Assembly: GCF_028368995.1 (NCBI RefSeq)
Contig: NZ_JAQNDL010000004.1
Coordinates: 566,001-630,000 of the forward strand
Direction: 5' to 3'
DNA from: Nannocystis bainbridge
GTDB lineage: Bacteria > Myxococcota_A > Polyangia > Nannocystales > Nannocystaceae
Length of the DNA stretch: 64,000 nt
In this document: positions 49,472 through 58,101 of the stretch, in pieces
Numbering within the stretch: position 1 is the stretch's first letter
Layout of the letters: each line of letters begins with the position of its first letter
Notes under the pieces: generated by a model
What the model saw: only the letters and a program-made list of their open reading frames with translations
The model's database searches: none
Told to the model about the DNA's origin: nothing
Made by a program: the position numbers and the translations under genes

Positions 49472-51031
49472 TCACTCCTGATCGAGCACGCCCTGCAGCA
49501 GGAAGCCCCAGTGCACGTGGCTGGTGGATCGCGACGGGTCGGCCGGATCGACGATGGTGAGGTGACCGGCGGGGTCGTCGTGGGTGACGACGATCCGGTC
49601 GGGGCCGGGGAGGTAATGGAAGGCGCCGATGAGGTCGTCGAGCAGCATCGACTCGGGGTTCAAGGTCTGGAGGTCGACGGTGCTGACCCACTCCTGGCCG
49701 GCGGTGCCGAGCAGCAGGCGATCGCCGACGAGGGCGCTGCCGCGAGGGTCGTAGCGGACCTGCGAGGTCAACGGGGTGACCTGTTCTTCGGGGAAGGCGA
49801 CGACGTAGAGCTTGTTGCCGCTGCCGATGAGGACGCGGTCGTTGTCGAGGACGACCAGTTGGTCGATGCCGGTCTCGATCTTGAGGTGCTTGGGCTTGCG
49901 GCCGAGGCTGTCCTCGATGCCGCCGAGATCGAGGGTGCCGATCTGGGTGCCGCCGCGGGCCCACACGACGGCCTGCTTGCGCAGCTCGCCGCCGGACTCG
50001 ATGTCGCGCAGGAACACGTTCTGGGCGGCGCTGCCGAGCGGGACGGCGAAGCCGCCCTGGGTGCGGATGTCGGTGAAGACCAGCGCGGCGGCGGCAGGAT
50101 CGACGGTGATGAGATAGGGGACGCTGGCGCTGTCGTAGAAGAGGAAGTCGCTGCTGGCCTGGCCGACCGGGATGAGGCTGATCTGGGCGGTGAAGCCGGT
50201 GCCGTCGCTCTCGGCGACGAGGGTGAGCATGCCGACCTCGCTGCCGCCGGCGGGCAGCACGAACAGGGCCGGGTCGCCGAACAGGTCGTTGCCGGGCCGC
50301 AGGAGGGTGGTCTTGGGCGAGAAGCCGATGTCGCTGCCGAGCGGGATGGCGACCTGGTCGAGCGCGGGGTCGTCCATGTCCATCAACACGACCTCGCTGT
50401 CGGCGAGGAAGGCGGCGATGTCGTGGGCGACGCCGCCGATGACGATCGGGGTCGGCTCGCCCTCGACGATCTGGCCGGGGAACTCGACGGTCTTGAGGGT
50501 GCCGCCGAAGCCGTTGAGGGTGACGTTCTCGACGGCCTTGCCGCCGAGGTCGACGATGGCGATCTGGTTGGCGTTGTGGAGCTGCTCGGAGCTGCCGTCG
50601 CGGCCGAAGAAGAGGATGGCGCGCCGATGATCGGGGCTGAGCGCGAGCGAGGTGAAGGGGGCGCGCACGTCGTAGACGACGGGCTCGCCGTCGCCGTCGC
50701 CGGCGAAGCGGTAGAGCTGCTCGTCGATGTCCTCCTCCTTGGCGCTGGCGGGGATGGTGAGCGCGAGCACGGACTCTTGATCGCGGGTGGCGGCGCTCCA
50801 GGCGACGACGGTGTGCTCGTCGCCGATGGCGGCCCGCCGGGTGGTGACGGTCTCGCCCTTGGGCATGACGAACACGACCTCGTCGCGCGCGGGGTCGACC
50901 CATACGAGGCTGTCACGGGTGGTGACGGGCGGGAGCAGGTCGAAGCCGCCGGCGTAAGGGTTGGGCGGGGCGCAGGCGCCGGCGAGCAGCGCGAGGCCGA
51001 GGACGGGAAATAAGCGAAGCGGTGGTTGCAT
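49472..51031 (-). CDS. Beta-propeller lipoprotein
   Basis: A 519-residue product. 'MQPPLRLFPVLGLALLAGAC' is a signal peptide with lipobox AGAC (Cys20). The mature protein is a repeat-rich propeller: 'RRAAIGDEHTVVAWSAAT', 'TSLALSPDHRRAILFFGRDG', 'DGTGFTAQISLIPVGQASSDFLFY', 'IDQLVVLDNDRVLIGSGNKLYVVAFPEEQVTPL' and 'YLPGPDRIVVTHDDPAGHLTIVD'. It lacks the Thr-rich linker of its neighbours. It starts only 2-3 bp after the ancestral stop of the upstream paralogue and ends 3 bp before the barrel gene. Function unknown; possibly a surface binding protein. Confidence 0.78.
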   Translation of the reverse strand: MQPPLRLFPVLGLALLAGACAPPNPYAGGFDLLPPVTTRDSLVWVDPARDEVVFVMPKGETVTTRRAAIGDEHTVVAWSAATRDQESVLALTIPASAKEEDIDEQLYRFAGDGDGEPVVYDVRAPFTSLALSPDHRRAILFFGRDGSSEQLHNANQIAIVDLGGKAVENVTLNGFGGTLKTVEFPGQIVEGEPTPIVIGGVAHDIAAFLADSEVVLMDMDDPALDQVAIPLGSDIGFSPKTTLLRPGNDLFGDPALFVLPAGGSEVGMLTLVAESDGTGFTAQISLIPVGQASSDFLFYDSASVPYLITVDPAAAALVFTDIRTQGGFAVPLGSAAQNVFLRDIESGGELRKQAVVWARGGTQIGTLDLGGIEDSLGRKPKHLKIETGIDQLVVLDNDRVLIGSGNKLYVVAFPEEQVTPLTSQVRYDPRGSALVGDRLLLGTAGQEWVSTVDLQTLNPESMLLDDLIGAFHYLPGPDRIVVTHDDPAGHLTIVDPADPSRSTSHVHWGFLLQGVLDQE

Positions 51032-51033
51032 GG

Positions 51034-51142
51034 TCAATCCTTCACCGAGTCGTTGAGGACGTAGCCGGTGACGGTCTGGACGCCGCCCTGGGGGTCGACG
51101 AAGGTGATGCGGCCGGTGGGGTGCTGTTGCGAGACGAAGATC
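51034..51142 (-). pseudogene. Out-of-frame C-terminal remnant of the middle propeller gene
   Basis: In a different frame from the gene at 51042-52706, this stretch reads '..FVSQQHPTGRITFVDP..' and ends 'VTGYVLNDSVKD', matching the C-terminus of the paralogue at 52842-54467. It is joined to the upstream part by an apparent 112-nt deletion near 51142 that shifts the frame. Confidence 0.8.
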
Positions 51143-52706
51143 TGTCGCGCAGCAGGACGGCCGCGCGCGCGCCGTCAGGGGTGAAGAGGATCGGGCCGGG
51201 GTGGGCCTCGGTGTTCTGCCGCTTGAGCAGGGGGAAGGCGGGGGTGAGGTCGAACAGGCTGTAAGACCAGCGGTCGTCGGTCAGCACCGGGTGGCCGTCG
51301 TGGACGAGGATGGCGTTGCGGCTGTCGGGAGCGATGCCGACGCTGATGATCGGGACCTCGACGAACAGGGTGACGAGGTCCCAGGCGTCGCCGTCGCGCC
51401 GCGCGAGGGTGATGCGCTGGCGCGGGTCGGGCCACGGGCCGTCATCGCCGGTGGTGCCGCTGGTGGTGGTGCCGGTGGTGGTCGAGTCGTCGCCGGTGGT
51501 GCCGCTGGTGGTCGAGTCGTCGCCGGTGGTCGAGGAGGAGGAGGACGACGTGGAAAGGTAGACGGCGTGGTCGTCGAACAGCGGGAGGTCGGCGGTCGGG
51601 GCCTCGGTCAGCGCGAACGGGTTGACGGTGGTGTAGAGCAGCATGGTGTCGCCGTCGGCGGCCAGGCTGGCGAGGCCGACGTACTCGCCGGGGACCTCGT
51701 GCTCGACGAACTCACCGGGGCCGAGCGGGAGCGGGACCTCTAGGAAGCGGCTGCCGCCGGAGCTCGGGAGGGTGAGCACGGCGAACTCACCGGAGGCGGC
51801 GACGTCGAGGTCGGTGGGGACGCCGGGCAGGTCGAGCACGGTGAGCTCGCCGCCGGGCAGCTGCGTGACCGCGAGCCACGGCTCGCCGTCGACGCGCGCG
51901 AGGGCGATGCCGAGGCCGGCGACGATCTGGACCTCGAGCGTGGCGGGGTCGATGCCGGGATCCTTGACGACGGGCAACAGCGGCGGCTTGCCGACGGCGC
52001 CGAGGCTGGCGAAGGCGATGACGTTGACGCCGGCGGCAGTGATGACGTAGGCGGCGCTCTCGTCGGGGGCGAACACGACCTCGCGCGGGTGAGCGCCGAC
52101 GGTCATCTCGTAGGACTTGCCGGCGGCGACGTCGAGCACGGACAGCTCCTGGTCGCTGCCGGCGCCGAGCTGCTCGGGGCCGTCGACGTCGTGGTAGACG
52201 AACACGTAGTTGCCACCCGGCGAGACGGCGAGGTTGTTGGCGCCGGGGGTGACCTTGTGGATGACGACGCTGGTGGCGCCGGCCTCGCTGGTGCGCAGGA
52301 CGGCGACGTCGTTGCTGCCCTGATCGAGGACGACGACGCTGCCGGCGTCGCCGGGCTGGCCGGGGATCGGTTCGACGACGGTGGGGCCCTGGCCGACCTC
52401 GACGACGTCGATGACGAGGTTGGCGGTGTCGATGACGGCGACCGAGTCGGTGGTCTGACTGGCGCTGTAGACGTACTTGCCGCTGGCCCTGGGGACGCGG
52501 AAGTCGCCCTCGTCCTCGGTCTCGGGCGGTGGGTCGCCGGTGGTGGTCGGCGAGTCGCCGGTGCCGCCGCTGTTGCCCTCGGTGCCGCCGGTGCTGCCGT
52601 AGCTGGTGATGCTGTCGTAGTAGCCGGACGCGTTGCCGCCGTCGTCGCCGCAGGCGGCGAGGAGGCTGAGACAGACGGGCCACATCGATACGGGGTGCCG
52701 GGGCAT
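51042..52706 (-). CDS. Propeller lipoprotein paralogue with a frameshifted C-terminus
   Basis: A 554-residue product. MPRHPVSMWPVCLSLLAAC is a signal peptide with lipobox LAAC (Cys19); GGAG lies about 8 bp upstream of the start. It is highly similar over ~450 residues to the gene at 52842-54467 (for example 'FRVPRASGKYVYSAS', 'SVAVIDTANLVIDVVEVGQG', 'LDLPGVPTDLDVAASGEFAVLTLP'). It differs by a Thr/Gly/Asp-rich insertion ('TTGDDSTTSGTTGDD', 51440-51540) inside the propeller. Its last ~35 residues ('RSSSRNSTPPAAS..') are unrelated to the paralogue because of a ~112-nt deletion near 51142. The product may still fold partly, or may be decaying. Confidence 0.75.
   Translation of the reverse strand: MPRHPVSMWPVCLSLLAACGDDGGNASGYYDSITSYGSTGGTEGNSGGTGDSPTTTGDPPPETEDEGDFRVPRASGKYVYSASQTTDSVAVIDTANLVIDVVEVGQGPTVVEPIPGQPGDAGSVVVLDQGSNDVAVLRTSEAGATSVVIHKVTPGANNLAVSPGGNYVFVYHDVDGPEQLGAGSDQELSVLDVAAGKSYEMTVGAHPREVVFAPDESAAYVITAAGVNVIAFASLGAVGKPPLLPVVKDPGIDPATLEVQIVAGLGIALARVDGEPWLAVTQLPGGELTVLDLPGVPTDLDVAASGEFAVLTLPSSGGSRFLEVPLPLGPGEFVEHEVPGEYVGLASLAADGDTMLLYTTVNPFALTEAPTADLPLFDDHAVYLSTSSSSSSTTGDDSTTSGTTGDDSTTTGTTTSGTTGDDGPWPDPRQRITLARRDGDAWDLVTLFVEVPIISVGIAPDSRNAILVHDGHPVLTDDRWSYSLFDLTPAFPLLKRQNTEAHPGPILFTPDGARAAVLLRDRSSSRNSTPPAASPSSTPRAASRPSPATSSTTR
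51440..51540. repeat. Tandem repeats coding a Thr/Ser/Gly/Asp segment inside a propeller
   Basis: Imperfect tandem copies of a ~27-36 bp unit (GTCGTCGCCGGTGGTGCCGC...) encode 'TTGDDSTTSG'-like decapeptides. The paralogous gene lacks this segment. Confidence 0.7.
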
Positions 52707-52841
52707 CGGAGGATCTCCAGAGGTGCGAGGCGGCGCGGGGGCGCGGCGCTCGTGGACGGAGTAACCGCGGGCCGCAGAAAAATTGCGGGCGACGAAACCC
52801 GCCGCGCGCACGGGCGGGCGGGCGCGCTCGGCCGCGCGGCG

Positions 52842-54467
52842 TCAGTCTTTGACCGAGTCGTTGAGGACGTAGCCGGTGACGGTCTGGACGTCGCCGTCGG
52901 GGCCGATGAAGGTGATCCGGCCGGTCGGGTGGGCCTGCGAGACGAAGACCTTTTGCGTCGAGTCGACGTAGCCGGCGCCCTCGGGCGGTGAGCCGAGCAG
53001 CAGCGGCTTGACGATGAAGTTGTCGAGGTTGACGAGGTCGACCTTGCGCACGGCGGTGGCGTCGTCGCGCAGGAGGACGGCGGCGCGGTCGCCCTCGGGG
53101 GTGAAGAGGATCGGGCCGGGCGGGGCGAGGGTGGTCTGCCGCTTGAGCAGCGGGTAGGCGGGGGTGAGGTCGAACAGGCTGTACGACCAGGCGGCCGGCT
53201 GGGCGGCGGGATCGAGGTCGTGGACGAGGATCGCGCTGCGGCTGTCGGGCGCGAGGCCGGCGCTGACGAGCGGGACCTCGACGAACAGGGTGACGAGGTC
53301 CCAGGCGTCGCCGTCGCGGCGGGCGAGGGTGATGCGCTGGCGCGGGTCGGGCTGCGGGCTGTCGGCGGGGAACGGGTCGACGGTGGCGTAGAGCAGGAGG
53401 GTGTCGCCGCTGCCGGCGACGCTGGCGAGGCCGACGTACTCGCCGGGGACGTCGTGGGCGACGAACTCGCCGGGGCCGAGCGGGAGCGGGACCTCGAGGA
53501 AGCGGCTGCCGCCGGCCTCGGGGAGGGTGAGGACGGCGAAATCACCGGTGGGGGCGACGTCGAGGTCGGTGGGGACGCCGGGCAGGTCGAGCACGGTGAG
53601 CTCGCCGCCGGGCAGCTGCGTGATCGCCAGCCAGGGCTCGCCGTCGACGCGCGCGAGGGCGAGGCGCTCGGCAGCGACGATCTGGACCTCGACGCGGGCC
53701 GGGTCGACGCCGGGATCCTTGACGACGGGCAAGAGCGGCGGCTTGCCGACTTCGCCGAGCGCGGCGAACGAGATGACGTTGACGCCGGCGGCGGTGACGA
53801 TCCAGGCGGTGGTCTCGTCGGGGGCGAACACGACGTCGCGCGGGTGGGCGCCGACGGTCATGCGGTGGGTGAGGCCGGCGGCGACGTCGAGCACGGTGAG
53901 CTCCTGGTCGCTGCCGGGGCCCTGCTGCTCGGGGCCGTCGACGTCGTGGTAGACGAACACGTAGTTGCCGCCGGGCGAGACGGCGAGGTTGTTGGCGCCG
54001 GGGGTGACCTTGTGGATCTCGACGGTGGTGCCGCCGGTCTGGCCGGTGCGGAGGATTGCGATGTCGTTGCTGCCCTGGTCGAGCACGACGACGCTGCCAG
54101 CGTCGCCGGGCTGGCCGGGGATCGGCTCGACGACGGTGGGGCCCTGGCCGACCTCGACGACGTCGATGGCGAGGTTGGCGGTGTCGATGACGGCGACCGA
54201 GTCGGTCGACTCGCTGGCGCTGTAGACGTATTTGCCGCTGGCTTTGGGGACGCGGAAGTCGCCGTCGTCCTCGGTCTCGGGCGGGGGCGGCTCGCCAGCG
54301 CCGGTGCCGGTGCCGTCGGTGCCGTCGGTGCCGAGGCCGTTGCTGTCACCGCTGTCCCAACCACCCTCGGTGTCGCCGCCGCCGTAGCTGCCGCTGTCCA
54401 TGGCACAGCCGGCGAGCGATACGACGAGACACAGGGGCAACGTCCACGCGAATCGCAGAGGCGTCAT
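52842..54467 (-). CDS. Beta-propeller lipoprotein (intact paralogue)
   Basis: A 541-residue product. 'MTPLRFAWTLPLCLVVSLAGC' is a signal peptide with lipobox LAGC (Cys21); GGAG lies 6 bp before the start. A short Gly/Asp/Ser linker follows, then a cytochrome-D1/YncE-like seven-bladed propeller ('GKYVYSASESTDSVAVIDTANLAIDVVEVGQGPTVVEPIPG', 'NLAVSPGGNYVFVYHDVDGPEQ', 'RDVVFAPDETTAWIVTAAGVNVI', 'GPILFTPEGDRAAVLLRDD'). It ends in 'VLNDSVKD'. First gene of the four-gene envelope operon; a 20-bp perfect inverted repeat lies ~40 bp upstream. Function unknown. Confidence 0.82.
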   Translation of the reverse strand: MTPLRFAWTLPLCLVVSLAGCAMDSGSYGGGDTEGGWDSGDSNGLGTDGTDGTGTGAGEPPPPETEDDGDFRVPKASGKYVYSASESTDSVAVIDTANLAIDVVEVGQGPTVVEPIPGQPGDAGSVVVLDQGSNDIAILRTGQTGGTTVEIHKVTPGANNLAVSPGGNYVFVYHDVDGPEQQGPGSDQELTVLDVAAGLTHRMTVGAHPRDVVFAPDETTAWIVTAAGVNVISFAALGEVGKPPLLPVVKDPGVDPARVEVQIVAAERLALARVDGEPWLAITQLPGGELTVLDLPGVPTDLDVAPTGDFAVLTLPEAGGSRFLEVPLPLGPGEFVAHDVPGEYVGLASVAGSGDTLLLYATVDPFPADSPQPDPRQRITLARRDGDAWDLVTLFVEVPLVSAGLAPDSRSAILVHDLDPAAQPAAWSYSLFDLTPAYPLLKRQTTLAPPGPILFTPEGDRAAVLLRDDATAVRKVDLVNLDNFIVKPLLLGSPPEGAGYVDSTQKVFVSQAHPTGRITFIGPDGDVQTVTGYVLNDSVKD

Positions 54468-54509
54468 CAGAGGCTCCAATGGTTCAAGTCAGTCAAGGCA
54501 AGGAGAAGG

Positions 54510-54578
54510 AGCCTCGATGCTAGCCCGCGGTCCGGGAGGCAGCAAGAGGGGCCGCCAGCGCGGGCTAGCATCGAGGCT
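54510..54578. promoter_or_regulatory. 20-bp perfect inverted repeat upstream of the propeller operon
   Basis: AGCCTCGATGCTAGCCCGCG at 54510-54529 is the exact reverse complement of 54559-54578, separated by 29 nt. It lies about 43 bp upstream of the start of the first propeller gene. It could be a transcribed hairpin, an operator for a dimeric regulator, or a fossil of a mobile element; which one is not determined. Confidence 0.6.
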
Positions 54579-54693
54579 GAACGGCGGACGGCGGTAAGGC
54601 GGCCGGGGCTTGCGCCATGAACGGGCGGACGCAACGCTTTCGCGGACGGGGGACGGGCGGGCGAGCGGGGCTCGGCGGCGCGGGACGTGAGCG

Positions 54694-54932
54694 GATGTCC
54701 CGGAAGACATGTCGCCGCGGACGGGCGTGAGCGAATGTCCCGGAGGCGCGGCGTCGTCGGGTGGGAGCGGCTGGCCGAGAGAGTCTGTCCCGGAGGACAT
54801 GTAGAATCGGGCAGGTCTTATCGTTGTCCTGGAGGACATGTCGCCCGGGGCGACATGGAATGTCCCGGAGGGCATGTCGCGGGGGACATGCCTTGAAGAA
54901 CATGTCCTCGGAGGCATGCTCCGAGGGGCAGG
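54694..54932. repeat. Largest repeat region in the window, several phased groups
   Basis: Groups of exact 14-bp phase are: 54694/54708; 54784/54798/54812; 54823/54837; and 54859, 54873, 54887, 54901, 54915, 54929. Phase changes separate the groups. The last core abuts the stop codon of the channel gene at 54934. Confidence 0.88.
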
Positions 54933-54933
54933 C

Positions 54934-56832
54934 TCAGCGCTCGGCGAGCACGACCACGCGGTCGCCGGCGGCGAGGCGGATCCGGGCCGACTTGCGCGGG
55001 TTGAGGGCGACGCCGTAGGCCTGCTCGGGGTCGTGGGCGCGGGCGGCGAGGCGGTAGCCGAGGGCGATCTCGCCGCGGCGGGCGGCGGCCTCGACGACGG
55101 CGTAGAAGTCGATGTCGGCGCCGGGCTGGACGTAGTCGCGGGCCGGCTTGAGGTAGATCTCGTGGCCCTCGGGCGACAGCAGGTCGTCGAGCACGGCGGC
55201 CATGCGCCGGTTCTCGCTGACCTGCGAGACGACCAGGGAGACGAGGGTGTTGCTGATGATGAAGTCGTCGGCCTCGGTGACGGCCGCGAGGTCGCGGTTC
55301 TGGCCGTCGAGCATCTCGCTGGTGATCGGGACCGTCTTGCCCTGGCGGCGCAGGATGTCGCGCAGGTGCAGGAGGGTGATCATGGTCCGCGAGTCGGTCA
55401 TCTCCTGGGTGCGGCCCTCGGTCTCGGCGAGCACGAGGATGTTGTCGAAGCCGCCGACGTCGAGGCCGTCGAGGACGGCGCGGTCGGTGACGTCGCCGAC
55501 GCGCACGGTGACGGCGGTGTGCTGCAGGGCGTCGCCGCCGAGCCGGCTCTCGAGGTGGCGGGCCTCGCCGACGACGAGCACGGTCGAGCCGGGGGCGACG
55601 TAGGCGTCGAGCTCGCGCAGGACCAGCGGCAAGAGCTGGCTCTCGCCGAGCACGAGGGTCTTCTCGGGGCGCTGGTCGGCGTGCGGGTGCAGCGGGGCGA
55701 GGTCGGCGTCGGCGACCGCGGTCGGCCGGCCGTTGGCGATCACGGTGTCGTCGTCGCGGCTGATGGCGATGACCTGATCGCCGGCCTCGAACCGGCGGTC
55801 GAACGGCGGCGGCATCAGCCGCTCGCCCGCGGCGGTGTAGACGCCGACGAGGGCGCTGTCCTCGTAGGCGAACAGGCCCTCGCGGAAGGTCTTGCCGACC
55901 AGCAGCGGCTGGCTCTGGATGTAGAGCTCGTCGCCGCTGAACGACAGCAGCTCGGTGTAGACGACGGACAGGCCCGACTGGCGGCCGGTCTGCACCAGCA
56001 CGCGGCTGACGAGCGGAGGGGTGAGGATGAGGCCGGCGGCGTCGCCGACGACCATGCGCGCGACCGAGAGGGTCTTGTCGCTCTTGATCTCGGCGACCAC
56101 GTGCGGCGGCTTGCCGGCCTTGTCGCCGGCCTTGGCGACGGCGAGCAAGGTCTTGAGGACGACGGTGTCGGCCTCGGGCCCGTCGGGCGACATGACGATG
56201 ACGGAGCGCGCCTCGCCGAGGTTGACGAGGTCGAGGTCGCGGCGCACGAGCGGGCTGCCGGTGCGGGTGACGACGCGCATCGAGAGGTCGCCGAGCACGC
56301 TCCGGACCTCGTCGTCCATGGCGACCTTGTCGTGGTCGGCGAGGATGACGACGGAGGCGCCGGGGCGGTTGGCGTTGGCCTCGGCGAGCTCGGTGAGGAG
56401 GGCGTGGATCTTGCCGGTCCAGCCGAGGATGACGGTGTGGTCGCGCTCGATGACGACGCTCCGACCCTTGCGCAGGCGGTCGAGGATCTGGGCGAAGCCG
56501 CCGGAGAGGACGCCGATCAGGGCGGAGAACACGAAGATGCCGCCGAACGAGACGGCGAGCATGACGAACAGGAAGCTCCACGAGCCGACGTCGCCGCCGA
56601 CGGCCCCGGGGTCGATGGCGTGCATCAGCCCGAGCCAGACGAGCCGCCCGAACGAGACCGGCTCGCCGTCGTGACCCTGGGGGCTCAAACCGGTGAGGGT
56701 GAGCAGGGTCGAGGTGACGAGGATCAGGACGAGGGTGACGATCGCCAGCATGGCGATCTGCGAGCCGACCCCGCGCGCCATGGCGTTGTCGAAGCGATAG
56801 CGCAGCCTCTGCCTCAAGGTCGCGGATGGCAC
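54934..56832 (-). CDS. CASTOR/POLLUX-like ion channel with RCK domains
   Basis: A 632-residue product with a GTG start. The N-terminal 'LRQRLRYRFDNAMARGVGSQIAML' precedes a first helix ('AMLAIVTLVLILVTSTLLTL'), a pore-like loop ('MHAIDPGAVGGDVGSW') and a second helix ('FLFVMLAVSFGGIFVFSALIGVLSGGF'). Two cytoplasmic RCK/TrkA-N-like units follow ('DHTVILGWTGKIHALLTELAEANANR', 'KTLVLGESQLLPLVLRELDAYVAPGSTVLVVGE'). It ends 'RKSARIRLAAGDRVVVLAER'. Plant CASTOR/POLLUX homologues are nuclear-envelope cation channels; bacterial ones are probably calcium- or nucleotide-gated ion channels. ATG 56781 would remove conserved residues. Confidence 0.85.
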   Translation of the reverse strand: MPSATLRQRLRYRFDNAMARGVGSQIAMLAIVTLVLILVTSTLLTLTGLSPQGHDGEPVSFGRLVWLGLMHAIDPGAVGGDVGSWSFLFVMLAVSFGGIFVFSALIGVLSGGFAQILDRLRKGRSVVIERDHTVILGWTGKIHALLTELAEANANRPGASVVILADHDKVAMDDEVRSVLGDLSMRVVTRTGSPLVRRDLDLVNLGEARSVIVMSPDGPEADTVVLKTLLAVAKAGDKAGKPPHVVAEIKSDKTLSVARMVVGDAAGLILTPPLVSRVLVQTGRQSGLSVVYTELLSFSGDELYIQSQPLLVGKTFREGLFAYEDSALVGVYTAAGERLMPPPFDRRFEAGDQVIAISRDDDTVIANGRPTAVADADLAPLHPHADQRPEKTLVLGESQLLPLVLRELDAYVAPGSTVLVVGEARHLESRLGGDALQHTAVTVRVGDVTDRAVLDGLDVGGFDNILVLAETEGRTQEMTDSRTMITLLHLRDILRRQGKTVPITSEMLDGQNRDLAAVTEADDFIISNTLVSLVVSQVSENRRMAAVLDDLLSPEGHEIYLKPARDYVQPGADIDFYAVVEAAARRGEIALGYRLAARAHDPEQAYGVALNPRKSARIRLAAGDRVVVLAER

Positions 56833-57357
56833 GTCGCGGCGCGTTCTATCACAACGGCCGGGGCAGGCCGCGGCGATAATTCCCGGGCGGCGCAGGAACG
56901 GTGATTCTGTCCACGACGACAGGCGCTCGCAGGTTGCACGGGCGCAAGACGAACCCGGAGCCAGGCCGAGAGGTTGCAGGTGCACGCCGGGGCAGCGAGG
57001 CGGCGGTCCGCCTGGGCAGAGCCGGGCGGGTCAAGGCGAACGCGGGGCCAGGCGAGGCCGGCCGAGGGGCCGCGCGCGTGAAGCCGGCAGGCCACGGTGA
57101 ACGAGGCGTGGCGGCGGCGCGAGCGAAGGGTCGGGGGCGCGCGGGCGGTCGCGCTGGCAGGAACGGCGTCGGGTCGCAGCAATCGTCTGCGCGGGCGCGC
57201 GCGGGTGGTCAGCGCCGCTTCCGCAGCCGGCGGTGGGTGGTCGTGGGGACATGTCCGAACGGTCATGTCGTGGCATTGGTCCGGCGCGGGCGGCGAGCGA
57301 GCGGCGGGGGTGATCGGGGTCGCAATCGCGGCAGGTCCGCCGGCGCACGGTGAGAGG
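56833..57357. other. Intergenic region between divergent channel and CYTH-like genes
   Basis: About 525 bp of GC-rich DNA. It holds one two-core repeat (57250/57264). Reading frames through it look like composition-driven shadows; no gene was supported. Confidence 0.5.
57250..57267. repeat. Two-core CATG repeat
   Basis: CATG at 57250 and at 57264 are 14 bp apart (TCCGAACGGT spacer). It lies in the intergenic region upstream of the CYTH-like gene. Confidence 0.75.
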
Positions 57358-58101
57358 ATGCAAACCGACGCAGCTCCAGGGACGATGGCGCGGGCGACCG
57401 CGGGGATCGAGGCGGTCGAGATCAAGCAGACGGTGGCGGCGACGGGCCACGCGCGCGCGCTGGCGGTGCTGGGGCTGCGGCCGCAGGGGGCGCTGTGGCG
57501 GCGCCTGTTCTTCTACGACACGCCCGGGCTCGAGCTGCACGCGGGCGGGGTGGTGCTGCGGGCCCGCGCGACGGTCGGCGAACCGGACGACTCGACGGTG
57601 AAGATCCGCCCGGTCGACCCCGCCCGGGTCGAGCGCTGGCGCGGGACGCCAGGCTTCAAGCTCGAGGCCGACATCGTCGGCGCGGCGGTGATCCGCTCGG
57701 CGTCGCTGACGAGCCGGCAAGGCCGGACGGAGATCGAGGCGGTGGCGCGCGGCGAGCGGGCGGTCGCCAAGCTGTTCTCGCAGGCGCAGGAGGCGTTCCT
57801 GGGCGCGCTGGCGCCGTCGCCGGTGGCGCTGGCGGAGCTGCTGTCGCTCGGGCCGGTGCATGTGCGCCGCTGGCAGGTGCGCCACCCGGGGCTGCCGCAG
57901 CGGATCTGCGCAGAGGCGTGGCGCATGCCCGACGGCGGCTCGCTGCTCGAGCTGTCGATCAAGGCCGATCCGGCGGCGGCGGCCTCGGCGGCGGCGGGGT
58001 TCTCGGGGTTCCTGGCGGAGTTGGGCATCGCGGTCCGTGAGGCGCCGGAGCCGAAGACGCGCACGGCGCTGACGTCGCTGGTGGCGGCGTCGCAGCGGTG
58101 A
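57358..58101 (+). CDS. CYTH-like domain protein
   Basis: A 247-residue product starting MQTDAAPGTMARATAGIEAV. 'IEAVEIKQTVAATGHARALAVLGLR' followed by 'WRRLFFYDTPGLELHAGGVVLRARAT' and 'DSTVKIRPVDPA' resembles the start of a CYTH (triphosphate tunnel metalloenzyme) domain: an acidic/lysine strand, the 'YFDTxxxxLxxxGxxLRxR' strand pair and a 'xxxxKxRP' strand. The second half is less conserved and the complete tunnel residues cannot be confirmed. Family members hydrolyse inorganic or nucleoside triphosphates; activity here is uncertain. Monocistronic by spacing. Confidence 0.6.
   Translation: MQTDAAPGTMARATAGIEAVEIKQTVAATGHARALAVLGLRPQGALWRRLFFYDTPGLELHAGGVVLRARATVGEPDDSTVKIRPVDPARVERWRGTPGFKLEADIVGAAVIRSASLTSRQGRTEIEAVARGERAVAKLFSQAQEAFLGALAPSPVALAELLSLGPVHVRRWQVRHPGLPQRICAEAWRMPDGGSLLELSIKADPAAAASAAAGFSGFLAELGIAVREAPEPKTRTALTSLVAASQR

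Larger units (their letters stand above)
54468..54933. other. Intergenic region with a long inverted repeat and repeat arrays
   Basis: About 466 bp between two genes on the minus strand. It contains the 20-bp inverted repeat at 54510-54578, then a GC-rich stretch, then a dense set of repeat cores from 54694 to 54932. No reliable gene was seen. Confidence 0.6.

Noticed and set aside
54684..54930. Reading frames with peptides such as MSxxTCPxGHV across repeat arrays.
   Set aside because: They are translations of the repeat unit itself in different frames, with no domain or conserved start; the same peptides arise at every array.
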